25,597 nucleotides of DNA from DASQFU01 sp035632955 (GTDB lineage: Bacteria > Eisenbacteria > RBG-16-71-46): assembly GCA_035632955.1 (NCBI GenBank), contig DASQFU010000140.1:1-25597 (forward strand). Reading direction: 5' to 3'. Each line of letters starts with the position of its first letter. The stretch's first letter is position 1. Under the pieces are notes generated by a model. The model had not been told where the DNA came from and did not search any database. It saw only the letters and a list, made by a program, of their open reading frames with translations. Both the position numbers and the translations under genes were made by a program. Positions 14,930 to 22,655 of the stretch are shown in pieces.

Positions 14930-16753
14930 TCAGGGCAGGATCGGCACCAGGTCGTTGATGGCCGCCGGCGGAATCCGGTCTTCGCCGATCAGGAACAAGG
15001 CGTCGCTCGCCGGCACCGTGACCTGGTTCACGAGCGCGCCGTTGTTCACGGCGAGATCGACCAGGCCCCGGATCTTGCGGTACTGCCGCTCGAGCGGCAC
15101 CGTTTGCGCGGTGGTGGCGGGATTCACGATCACGATGCCGTTCTGGAAGTCGCGCCGGTAGACGTTGAAGACGCCGGCCTGCATGTGGACGTCGTCGAGC
15201 CACACGTCGCCGCCGTACCGTCCGACCAGGAACTGCAGCTCCGCGTTTCCGTTCGCCCACGGTATCAGCACCGCCTGGTATTGCTTCCATGTGGTGCCGA
15301 TGTCCACCGCACGCCCGGCGATGCCGGGCTGGCCGGGAATCCCCGCGGCGACAATGATCGCCCGCGGCGTCGAGGCCTTCGCCCAGAAGGTCGCGGAATA
15401 GGTCTGGTTCGCGAACATGTTCAAACGCCCGTTGGTCGCGAACAGGACCGAATGGTCGACGGTGCCCGGGCTCTGGATCCTGACCCGCGCCGAGGCCAAG
15501 CCGACCGCGGCCGTGGTCACGTCACGAATGACGCTCGCCACCGCACCGCCCACGTCGAGGTGCCACCCGTCGGTGACGTTGGATTCGAAGTCGGGATTGG
15601 TCGAGGCGTCCGGCCCGGTCCCCGGCCAGATCATCTGATGAACCGCACCGATCGGCTGGCCGAGCCAGCCCGTGTCGGCGAGCTCCGCGCTCGTGTTGCC
15701 GGTGCCGGGATCGACCGCGTATTCGTCGTACCACCAGTTGTGGAACGGATAGTCGATGCCGTTGAGGTCGCTCGGCCCGAACACGGCGTATCCGTCTCCG
15801 AGCGCCGCACTGCCGAGACCGAACCGCATCTTGCGCACGTTGGTCGAGGCGTAGGGCGTCGTCGGCCCGGAAACGGCCGTGAAGATCCAGTTCGCCTGCG
15901 GGTTGCGGAAGCGCTCCTCGTCCACGAAGTAGCCGCCCGGATCGCGATACATGTTGTCGTACCAGGTGCCGCCGTTCTGGAACGGGAAGTTCTCCCGCAT
16001 CCAGCCGTTGAACGAGGCGTACTTCGTGCCGGCGGCGCAATTGCCGCACAGCGTGAAGTCCGGCCCGACCCGCCGGCGCAGGCGGTTGCCGAGCGTGTCC
16101 GTAGCGGCCAGCCACGCCGCGTCGAATGCGCCCACGCTCGGATAGCCGGCGCGGACGTAGTCGATGCGTTCGCTCGGGGATTCCATCCATAGAATCGAGT
16201 TGCAGTACTGGTCGATGAAGATTCCGTTCCAGTCGCCGCTCCTGGCGATCGCGTCCTCGAACAGATCCGCGATGCCCTCGGCGACGACGAAACGACCGAA
16301 TCCGTCGCGCTTGGCGAGGTTCACGTTGGCGTTCGAGAACTCGCCCCCGGCCTGGTTGTAGAGGAACCCATCGAGGTCGCGCACCAGGCGCCGGAAACGC
16401 GTCGGGTAGTGCACCGTCGAATCCTCGCGCGCCGAGAACCAGATGTAGTGGCCGAGCACATAGGCGTGCAGCCGAATGTCGGGATTTCGCTGGCGCAGCC
16501 CGGCGATCACATCCGGGCGATAGGGCGTGATGAGATTGGGCTGAATGACGAGGGCGTTGTAGCGAGCCTGCGTATCCAGCGCCACCGGGTCGAGCGGGCC
16601 GAACTCCCCGCCGATCGTCAGCGGATAGATGCCACCGTGCACACTTCCGTACAGCGCCAGGCGGGGGTAGCCCTGGGCTTCAGCGCGAATCGGGGCCGCC
16701 AGCAGGCAGATGCCGGCGACCCAGGCGAGAGTTGCTGGGAGATATGGGCGCAT
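14930..16753 (-). CDS. Secreted putative glycoside-hydrolase-like protein with a carbohydrate-binding-like module
   Basis: This 607-residue protein has a signal peptide (residues 1 to about 26, cut near AEAQG). Residues about 30-370 look like a TIM-barrel of the putative glycosyl hydrolase type (GHL15-like): YNALVIQPNLITPYRPDVIAGL, RLHAYVLGHYIWF, and the acidic strand GIFIDQYCNSILWM, which could hold a catalytic or binding Asp. Residues about 385-530 form a jelly-roll CBM-like module (NPDFESNVTDGWHLD to GDVWLDDVHMQAG). The C-terminus has a DRIPPAAINDL motif seen in secreted proteins of Eisenbacteria-like genomes. It is a lone minus-strand gene that converges with the OsmC gene. Substrate and catalytic residues are inferred, not shown. 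Confidence 0.65.
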   Translation of the reverse strand: MRPYLPATLAWVAGICLLAAPIRAEAQGYPRLALYGSVHGGIYPLTIGGEFGPLDPVALDTQARYNALVIQPNLITPYRPDVIAGLRQRNPDIRLHAYVLGHYIWFSAREDSTVHYPTRFRRLVRDLDGFLYNQAGGEFSNANVNLAKRDGFGRFVVAEGIADLFEDAIARSGDWNGIFIDQYCNSILWMESPSERIDYVRAGYPSVGAFDAAWLAATDTLGNRLRRRVGPDFTLCGNCAAGTKYASFNGWMRENFPFQNGGTWYDNMYRDPGGYFVDEERFRNPQANWIFTAVSGPTTPYASTNVRKMRFGLGSAALGDGYAVFGPSDLNGIDYPFHNWWYDEYAVDPGTGNTSAELADTGWLGQPIGAVHQMIWPGTGPDASTNPDFESNVTDGWHLDVGGAVASVIRDVTTAAVGLASARVRIQSPGTVDHSVLFATNGRLNMFANQTYSATFWAKASTPRAIIVAAGIPGQPGIAGRAVDIGTTWKQYQAVLIPWANGNAELQFLVGRYGGDVWLDDVHMQAGVFNVYRRDFQNGIVIVNPATTAQTVPLERQYRKIRGLVDLAVNNGALVNQVTVPASDALFLIGEDRIPPAAINDLVPILP

Positions 16754-16846
16754 AGGTCCGTAGTGGCGGCCGCGGAGTTGTCATCGGCACGAAAGGCCGG
16801 CGGCTTGAGCGGCGGGTGAGGGGGTGCGAACGCCCGCTGAGACCGA

Positions 16847-17950
16847 ATGCTAGTCTACGGACTCCAGCCCATGCCAGCCTCCATCGACTCCACCGATCAG
16901 CGCTACTGCCGCGCGGTGCTGCCGAGCGTTTCTCGGACGTTCGCCCTCAACATTCGGTTGTTGAGCGGCACATTCGGGGATTCGGTTCGCACCGCCTATC
17001 TGCTGTGCCGGGCGGCCGACGCGCTCGAGGACTCGTGGCCGGTCTCGGGAGCCGACGCCGTGCGCGCCCGATTCGAGCTCTTCCTGGCCGCATTGAACCG
17101 CGACCAAGACGCGCCCGCTCGTCTGGCTCGCGACGCTGCGTCGTTCGCAAGGGCCGGGGCGGATCTGGATCTGGTCGCTCATCTCCCGCGCGTGCTCGGC
17201 GCCTATCGCGCCCTGCCCGATGCCAATCGAGAAGCGGTTCGCGAAGGCGTCGAGACGCTGGCCCGGGGCATGTGCCGTTTCGGCGCGCGCGCGGCGGAAC
17301 GGCCGCCGGACGCGCCCTACCTCGATACCGAGGAAGAGCTGCGCTCGTACTGCTTCGTCGTTGCGGGCTGCGTCGGACTCATGCTGACGAGCCTGTTCGA
17401 GATCGAGCACGGTCTCCGGAGCTCGCACGACTCCGCACGCCGGATGGCGCTGGCACCCGCCGTCGGCGAGGCGCTTCAGCTCACCAACATCCTTCTCGAT
17501 TGGCCGAGCGATATCCGTCGCGGGCGCTGCTACCTGCCGGCGAGCTGGCTCCGGGAGATGAACCTGACGCCTGCCGATCTCGTCGGCCGCGATCGCGAGG
17601 ACGTCCGGCGACTGGCCGTGCGCCTCGAGACGATGGCGTTCGGCGCGCTGGCGCGCGTGCCCGACTACCTCGATGGGATTCCCGTGCGCTGCGTGCGCTA
17701 CCGACTCTTCTGCATGTGGCCCGCGGTGTGGGCCCTCGCTTCCTTGCGCCATGCTCGCCGGAGCCCCGAGTTCCCTTGGGGCGCCAAGCGCCCACGAATG
17801 ACGCGCTCGCAGCTGCTCTGGGGGGCGGTCGCTTCCGTGCTCGTTTCGCCCTCGTCTCTGCTCGTGCGCCGGCTCTTCCAATCGGCTCGGGTTTCGGACC
17901 TCGTTTCCGATTCGCCGGTTGCCCGGCTGGACACTATCGGCCTAAAATGA
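16847..17950 (+). CDS. Squalene/phytoene synthase family protein
   Basis: This protein of about 367 residues belongs to the trans-isoprenyl head-to-head condensing family, which joins two prenyl diphosphates. Diagnostic parts are VSRTFALNIRLL at residues 28-39, the first acidic site AADALED (Asp58 to Asp62), and the second acidic site LQLTNILLDWPSD (Asp218, Asp222) followed by IRRGRCYLP. The second site differs from the common NIIRDVxED form, but keeps its DxxxD spacing. ATG at 16871 is an alternative start that fits the conserved N-terminus equally well. No desaturase, cyclase or HpnC/HpnE partner is nearby, so squalene and phytoene cannot be told apart. Confidence 0.88.
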   Translation: MLVYGLQPMPASIDSTDQRYCRAVLPSVSRTFALNIRLLSGTFGDSVRTAYLLCRAADALEDSWPVSGADAVRARFELFLAALNRDQDAPARLARDAASFARAGADLDLVAHLPRVLGAYRALPDANREAVREGVETLARGMCRFGARAAERPPDAPYLDTEEELRSYCFVVAGCVGLMLTSLFEIEHGLRSSHDSARRMALAPAVGEALQLTNILLDWPSDIRRGRCYLPASWLREMNLTPADLVGRDREDVRRLAVRLETMAFGALARVPDYLDGIPVRCVRYRLFCMWPAVWALASLRHARRSPEFPWGAKRPRMTRSQLLWGAVASVLVSPSSLLVRRLFQSARVSDLVSDSPVARLDTIGLK

Positions 17951-18009
17951 CCGTCGCACTCGGCATTGACGGCCGCTTTCGTATCTAAACGTCGCCTCGG
18001 AGGGCGAAG

Positions 18010-18396
18010 ATGGACACGCTCGACGTCGCTCAAGCGGCGGCGCTGCTCCACGTGCACCCGCGCCGCATCCGCGCGCTGGCACGGGCCGGCAAGCTTCCTG
18101 GGGTTCAGGTGGGAAGGAAGTGGTTGTTCCCGCGTCCCGATCTGGAGCGGCTGCTCGCGACCGAGAAACCTCCCGAGCCCGCCACGAACGCCGGACTCAG
18201 CGCCCGCAACCACCTCCGCGGGCGGATCAGCGCGCTGCAGATCGAAGGCCTGATGGCGGAAGTGGTGGTACGGATCGGCGGCCAGGAGTTGGTGTCGGTG
18301 ATCACGCGCTCCTCCGCGAAGCGACTCGGACTCGAGGTCGGCGACGAAGTCTACGCCGTCGTCAAGGCGACCGAGGTCATGATCGCCAAGGATTGA
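18010..18396 (+). CDS. HTH-TOBE regulator, likely molybdate-responsive
   Basis: This 128-residue protein joins an excisionase-like helix-turn-helix at residues 1-52 (LDVAQAAALLHVHPRRIRALARAGKLPG, then GRKWLFPRPDLERLL) to a single TOBE/Mop domain at about 62-128 (SARNHLRGRISALQIEGLMAEVVV, SVITRSSAKRLGLEVGDEVYAVVKATEVMI). TOBE/Mop domains bind molybdate or tungstate. It resembles a compact ModE-like sensor, most likely controlling modBC. GGAGGG lies 5 nt before the ATG, and modB begins 2 nt after its stop, so the three genes form one operon. The DNA target and whether it represses are unknown. Confidence 0.85.
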   Translation: MDTLDVAQAAALLHVHPRRIRALARAGKLPGVQVGRKWLFPRPDLERLLATEKPPEPATNAGLSARNHLRGRISALQIEGLMAEVVVRIGGQELVSVITRSSAKRLGLEVGDEVYAVVKATEVMIAKD

Positions 18397-18398
18397 GC

Positions 18399-19247
18399 GT
18401 GCGTCCCAGCCGAACGGCCACGCGCGGCGTTCCCGGACGGCTGGCTTGGTACGCAGGACTGGGGATCGCTTCCGGCCTGGCGCTCGCCCTGGCGGTGTTG
18501 CCGTTGCTCGGCTTGTTGCTGCGCGTCCCGCCGGCGGCCTTGCTCGCTCGTCTCGGTACACCGGTCGTGCTCGAGGCGTTGCGGCTGAGCCTCGTCACGA
18601 GCCTGGTCGCGACCGCACTCGTGGTCGCGATCGGACTGCCGGTCGCCTACCTGCTCGCAACGCGCCGATTCCCGGGCAAGCGCGTGCTCGAGGTGCTGGT
18701 AGACCTGCCGATGGTGCTGCCGCCCACGGTCGCGGGGCTCGCGCTGCTGCTGGCCTTCGGGCGCATGGGGATCGCGGGGCGCGCGATCGGCGCGTTCGGG
18801 CTCACGCTCCCCTTCACGACGCTTGGCGTCGTGGTCGCGCAAGCGTTCATGGCCGCCCCGTTCTTCATCCTCCCGGTGCGCGCGGGGCTCGCCTCGGTGG
18901 ATCGTCGCTACGTGGATGCAGCCGGCACCTTGCGGGCCTCGGAGGCGTTCACGTTCTTTCGCGTGCTGCTGCCGCTCGCGCTCCCGTCGGTCATCGCGGG
19001 CGCGGCGATGGCGTGCGCGCGCGCGCTCGGCGAGTTCGGGGCGACGCTCACGTTCGCGGGTAACCTGCCGGGTGTCACTCAGACCATGCCGCTCGCGGTG
19101 TACGTGGCGCTCCAGACCGACCTCGAAGGCGCGGTCGCGCTCTCCGTGCTGCTCCTGGCGATGTCGGTCGCGCTGCTGCTCGCGCTGCGGCTCGGTCCGA
19201 CCGGGCTGTTCTGGACCCGACCCGATGCTCGACGCTCGGCTCGTTAA
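18399..19247 (+). CDS. modB: Molybdate ABC transporter permease ModB
   Basis: This 282-residue inner-membrane permease has about six spans. The family block VDLPMVLPPTVAGLALLLAFG lies in the first half, and the EAA cytoplasmic loop is DAAGTLRASEAFTFFRVLLPLALP. ACARALGEFGATLTFAGN and LPGVTQTMPLAVYVALQ are typical for ModB. The start is GTG at 18399, with AAGGA about six bases upstream. It overlaps modC by 23 nt. At about 280 residues it is longer than E. coli ModB, mainly through an N-terminal extension of about 20 residues and a loose C-terminal tail. No modA gene lies beside it. Sulfate (CysT/W) or tungstate specificity is less likely given the HTH-TOBE neighbour. Confidence 0.9.
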   Translation: MRPSRTATRGVPGRLAWYAGLGIASGLALALAVLPLLGLLLRVPPAALLARLGTPVVLEALRLSLVTSLVATALVVAIGLPVAYLLATRRFPGKRVLEVLVDLPMVLPPTVAGLALLLAFGRMGIAGRAIGAFGLTLPFTTLGVVVAQAFMAAPFFILPVRAGLASVDRRYVDAAGTLRASEAFTFFRVLLPLALPSVIAGAAMACARALGEFGATLTFAGNLPGVTQTMPLAVYVALQTDLEGAVALSVLLLAMSVALLLALRLGPTGLFWTRPDARRSAR

Positions 19248-20301
19248 GCACTTCGGGGCGTTCCGGCTCGACGCGACCGTGCGCGCCCCCGCCGGCACAA
19301 CGCTGGTGTTGGTCGGCGAGAGTGGGGCCGGCAAGACGACGGTGCTGAGGCTGCTGGCCGGACTCGATACTCCGGATGACGGCCGGATCGTGTTGGAGGA
19401 CTCCGCCTGGTTCGACCGCGAGGCGCGGCTCGCGTTGCCGGCCGCGCGCCGAGACGTCGGCTACGTCGCCCAGGACTACGCGTTGTTCCCGCATCTCGAC
19501 GTGTTCGACAACGTCGCGTTCGGTCTGCGCGCGCAGGGGCGGAACGGCGCGGCGATGCGCTCCCGGGTCGAGGCCACGCTCGGGCAGTTCGGCGTCTCCG
19601 CTCTCGCCGCGCGTCGTCCCGCGCAACTCTCCGGCGGACAGCAGCAGCGGGTCGCGCTCGCGCGGGCGCTGGTCCTCGATCCTTCGCTCCTGCTGCTCGA
19701 CGAGCCGCTCTCGGCGCTCGATCTCCAGACACGCCGCGCCGTTCGCTCCGAGCTGCGCCGGCTGCTCGCCACGCTGCCGTGCGTAACCGTGTACGTGACC
19801 CACACGCCGAGCGAGGCGTTGCTGTTCGGCGATCAGATCACCGTGCTCGAGAACGGAATGGTGACTCAGACTGGCTCGCGTGACGATCTGCTGCGGCATC
19901 CACGCTCGCCCTACGTCGCCGAGTTCATGGGCGTGAATCTGTTCCGCGGCACCATCGTCGAGCGGACCCGCGAGGGCCTCGCGCGATTGGCGACGGATGG
20001 CCGCGATCTGTGGATCGTGGATCCGGGGACGGGCGACGAGTTGTTCGCGGCGGTCAGCCCGCGCGAAATCACGCTTCATTCGGCGCCCCCGGCCGGCAGC
20101 GCCCAGAATCTCCTGTCGGGGCCGGTGGTGGAGATGGTGCCCGAGCCGCCGCTCGGCGAGCGGCTGCGTGTCGCGCTCGGCACGAGCCCGCCGCTGGTCG
20201 CCGAGATCACACGCCACGCGGCTTCGGAGCTCGGGCTCGCAGACGGAGCGATGGTCTATGCGACGTTCAAAGCGACGGGCGTTGTCGTCTACGGAGGCTA
20301 G
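19225..20301 (+). CDS. modC: Molybdate ABC transporter ATP-binding protein ModC
   Basis: This 358-residue ATPase powers molybdate import. It has Walker A GESGAGKTT (residues 31-39), Q-loop YVAQDYALFPHLDVFDN, signature LSGGQQQRVALARAL, Walker B LLLLDEPLSALD, and the switch His in VTHTPSEA. A C-terminal TOBE domain at about 288-356 (QNLLSGPVVEMVPEPPLGERLRV to TFKATGVVVYG) is the regulatory oxyanion-binding part expected in ModC. ATG at 19225 lies inside modB, which indicates coupling. Its TAG stop shares the CTAG palindrome with the stop of the convergent nucleotidyltransferase gene. Confidence 0.93.
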   Translation: MLDARLVKHFGAFRLDATVRAPAGTTLVLVGESGAGKTTVLRLLAGLDTPDDGRIVLEDSAWFDREARLALPAARRDVGYVAQDYALFPHLDVFDNVAFGLRAQGRNGAAMRSRVEATLGQFGVSALAARRPAQLSGGQQQRVALARALVLDPSLLLLDEPLSALDLQTRRAVRSELRRLLATLPCVTVYVTHTPSEALLFGDQITVLENGMVTQTGSRDDLLRHPRSPYVAEFMGVNLFRGTIVERTREGLARLATDGRDLWIVDPGTGDELFAAVSPREITLHSAPPAGSAQNLLSGPVVEMVPEPPLGERLRVALGTSPPLVAEITRHAASELGLADGAMVYATFKATGVVVYGG

Positions 20302-20873
20302 GACCGCGGGGCTGCCTTCCGCCGGTGTTGCGGCTCGTGCGCACGGCCGAGCTCGGCGAGAAAGACCGCATACTTCTCGTGATGTCCCTCGCTGTGGCTC
20401 CAGGCCCGAATCTTGTTCTGCGCCACGCGGTGGCGCGTGGAGATCGCCACTGCGGCGGCGAGGCTCTGCCGATCGTTCCAGTGATAGAAAGCCGCCAGCC
20501 GATCTCGACAAGCATCGGTCGCCGAGAGTGCCAGTGTTCGCGCGGCCCGCTGGCTTCTCCATACAGGCTTGATGGCGAAATCCTCTCCGATCCCGAGCGG
20601 CCCACGAGGGAACTCGACGAAGAAGCGAACCCGTGTGTGGACGTAGCGATCACGCTCCCGCTGAAAGCCCAGCGTTGCCAGAGATCGATCGAGATCTTCG
20701 ACGGTGCACGATCCAGCGAGCACGAAGTCGACATCTAGGGACGCGTAAGCACCTCCAGAATAGAGATTCGCGCATGCCCCGCCGGTCAGGACGGCGCGAA
20801 TTCCTGCGCGTCGCAGCGCGTCGCCAACGGCCACGGCCACATCGGCCAGCGAGGATCGGGAACTCAATGTCAC
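20298..20873 (-). CDS. Nucleotidyltransferase-fold protein (NTase), partner of an HTH protein
   Basis: This 191-residue protein has the NTase superfamily core: AVLTGGACANLYSGG (GG loop) followed by SLDVDFVLAG with the DxD metal pair, and a third strand VRFFVEFPRGPLGIGED that may carry the last acidic residue. The C-terminal half (ACRDRLAAFYHWNDRQSLAAAVAIS) resembles the helical tail of DUF6036-like or AbiEii-like NTases. The start is GTG at 20873, overlapping the HTH gene stop by 4 nt (GTGA), so the two are made together. It could act in a toxin-antitoxin-like or RNA-modifying system, but this is inference from architecture. It is convergent with modC and shares its stop region (CTAG). Confidence 0.75.
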   Translation of the reverse strand: MTLSSRSSLADVAVAVGDALRRAGIRAVLTGGACANLYSGGAYASLDVDFVLAGSCTVEDLDRSLATLGFQRERDRYVHTRVRFFVEFPRGPLGIGEDFAIKPVWRSQRAARTLALSATDACRDRLAAFYHWNDRQSLAAAVAISTRHRVAQNKIRAWSHSEGHHEKYAVFLAELGRAHEPQHRRKAAPRS

Positions 20874-21208
20874 AGCGGCTTGCCGGTCGATCTGGGCCGT
20901 CGGCGCAGCCCGGCAACTTGCGCGCGGAGCTCGTCCTCCAGCTCCAGCAGCCTCGCGAGGTAGCGTTCGAGCTCCTGACGAGCCGGCGCCCGCGGGCTCA
21001 GCCGATAGAGTCGAGTTCGGCCCACGGCACGGTTGGCGATCAGTCCATCTCGCTCGAGCGATTGGAGCGCCTTCTGTACGCCGGAGAGGCTCAAGCCGAG
21101 AAGCCGCGCCAGCTCTCTCGCGTACGTTTCGGCGAGCAGATGGAGTGCCAGCAGTACGCGTGTACGCGCGTAGCTCCCGAATGGGCTGGATGTAGTTATG
21201 ACCTTCAT
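20870..21208 (-). CDS. Winged-HTH transcriptional regulator paired with the NTase
   Basis: This 112-residue protein has a winged helix-turn-helix at about residues 14-72: SYARTRVLLALHLL, ETYARELARLLGLSLSGVQKALQSLERDGLI (helices 2 and 3), and the wing VGRTRLYRLSP. A charged helical tail at about 73-112 (ELERYLARLLELEDELRAQV) may dimerise or touch the partner protein. It resembles ArsR/MarR-like small regulators. ATG at 21208 has no ribosome site upstream, and inverted repeats and a -35 sequence lie immediately ahead, so it is probably autoregulated and possibly leaderless. The coupling to the NTase suggests the two work as a unit. Confidence 0.78.
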   Translation of the reverse strand: MKVITTSSPFGSYARTRVLLALHLLAETYARELARLLGLSLSGVQKALQSLERDGLIANRAVGRTRLYRLSPRAPARQELERYLARLLELEDELRAQVAGLRRRPRSTGKPL

Positions 21209-21212
21209 AGGC

Positions 21213-21246
21213 GGTCATATGACCACTAAACGTGGTCGAATGTCAA
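21213..21246 (-). promoter_or_regulatory. Promoter/operator with two overlapping inverted repeats
   Basis: GGTCATATGACC (21213-21224) is a perfect 12-bp palindrome, and GACCAC-N5-GTGGTC (21221-21237) is a second inverted repeat overlapping it. A perfect minus-strand TTGACA (-35) lies at 21246-21241. A weak -10 (TCATAT) would be at 21222-21217 after an 18-nt spacer, placing the start close to the ATG at 21208. This fits an autorepressed, possibly leaderless promoter. Confidence 0.6.
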
Positions 21247-21281
21247 GGACTCGCTGCTCGCGAGAAGAACGGTGCGGAAGG

Positions 21282-22517
21282 CTAGAGCAGGCGCCTGAGC
21301 GTCAGGCTCATCTGGAGCGAATTTGCTCCGCGCTGCACCTCGAGCCGCACGACACTTCCTTCCCTCTGAAGCCGAAGCCGCAGCATGGCAGGGTCGACGC
21401 GCTCGGCGATCTCTCCATCGATGCGGATGACGCGATCCCCGACCTGCAATCCAGCCTCGGCCGCTGGCGTCTCGGGATTGACCCAGCGAACCACGAGTGC
21501 GCCGCCGGTGCGGGTCAACGTCGCCCCGGACATGTCGGCCTCGAACGGGTGTTCGAAATCCGCTCCAGGTTCGAAGCGTATCTGGTGATGGGAGTAGTCG
21601 AACGTGACGCGGCAACGGCCCAGCAGTTGACCGCCGATGTTGCCGAGCGAGCCGGGCGCGCTGATGCGCCCCGCCCCCGAATCGGGCATGACAACGGTAG
21701 GCTTCGAGAAGCGGAGGCTGCCGAGCGCGAACGACTCGGCGCGCCCGACGCGGTTCCTCAGCTCGCCGCCCACTCCACGGCCGATCGCGACGAGCGTGCG
21801 CGGAAACGCCGTCGCGAGTTTCTCGCGTTCAACCACGTCGGGCGCGAGCAGGATGGCCAGCGACGAGCCGGTGTCGATCACGAACCGTCCGCGGAGCGGC
21901 GCGCGGCCGGGCAGGGTCAGCACTCCCTCCACATACGGATGATTCTCCACCAGGGTCATCGGCACCGCGACGCCCGGGAGATCCCTCGGTGCATGCTTCG
22001 CATCCCAAACGTCCATCACGCCGGCGGCGTAGTCGAAGCGCACGACGCACGACTGAAACAGCTCGTAACCCAGGATGACCTGCATCGGACGGCCGCTCTG
22101 CGCGCCGAGCGCGCTCAGGTCGATCGCACCCATGGCCCGTGGACGGAGCGAGAGCCCGCCGATCTCGATCGTCGCGTCTTCGACCGTGGTGCTGTGTTGC
22201 GGGCCGCCCGCGCCCAGCGCCTCGTGCTGGCCGGACGTTCGGAGCGATAGGCTGCGAGACAGCGTCGCGTCGATGACGCTCGCGGAGGCTCCCGTATCGA
22301 CGACGATCCAAACGGAATCCGATCCGTTCACGCGACCGCGCACCCAGACATGCTGGCTGCGCAGGTCGAAGGGAATGCGTGCATGCCCATCCCGATCGAA
22401 CTTCAAGCGCGCGGCGCGGGGGGCCGCCTCGCCTTGCCTGCAGGCCACGAGCGCGAACAGCGTGACCGCGACGGCGAGCACGCCGGGCGGAAGGATGCGG
22501 TCGAGGAGCGTTCTCAT
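21282..22517 (-). CDS. Lipoprotein with two retropepsin-like aspartyl protease domains and a PDZ domain
   Basis: This 411-residue protein has a lipobox at residues 23-26 (LVAC), so it is likely anchored to a membrane facing the periplasm. Two retroviral-type aspartyl protease repeats follow: WIVVDTGASASVI at about 71-83 and GRFVIDTGSSLAIL at about 200-215, each with a DTG active-site loop. The later LGNIGGQLLGRCRVTFDY segment is the flap-to-core region seen in such proteins. A PDZ domain closes it (about 320-411), with ETPAAEAGLQVGDRVIRIDGE. One chain thus carries both halves of the active site, as in pepsin-like folds. ATG at 22517 was chosen for the signal sequence. Substrate is unknown. 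Confidence 0.85.
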   Translation of the reverse strand: MRTLLDRILPPGVLAVAVTLFALVACRQGEAAPRAARLKFDRDGHARIPFDLRSQHVWVRGRVNGSDSVWIVVDTGASASVIDATLSRSLSLRTSGQHEALGAGGPQHSTTVEDATIEIGGLSLRPRAMGAIDLSALGAQSGRPMQVILGYELFQSCVVRFDYAAGVMDVWDAKHAPRDLPGVAVPMTLVENHPYVEGVLTLPGRAPLRGRFVIDTGSSLAILLAPDVVEREKLATAFPRTLVAIGRGVGGELRNRVGRAESFALGSLRFSKPTVVMPDSGAGRISAPGSLGNIGGQLLGRCRVTFDYSHHQIRFEPGADFEHPFEADMSGATLTRTGGALVVRWVNPETPAAEAGLQVGDRVIRIDGEIAERVDPAMLRLRLQREGSVVRLEVQRGANSLQMSLTLRRLL

Positions 22518-22655
22518 GCCGGTGAACGTAGACGACCGCAAGCCGAGGCGTGAACATCCAAAGACCAGCGCGGCGAGTGCCGACCCGAGCGCGGGTTCGG
22601 GCTCACGTGCGATGCGAATGGGTCGGCCGAACCTCGGCAACCATCGACCTCGATG

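Noticed and set aside
14371..14958. Open frame overlapping the OsmC gene in another phase
   Set aside because: Its Arg/Gly/Ser-rich composition is typical of a GC-rich shadow frame, with no recognisable domain.
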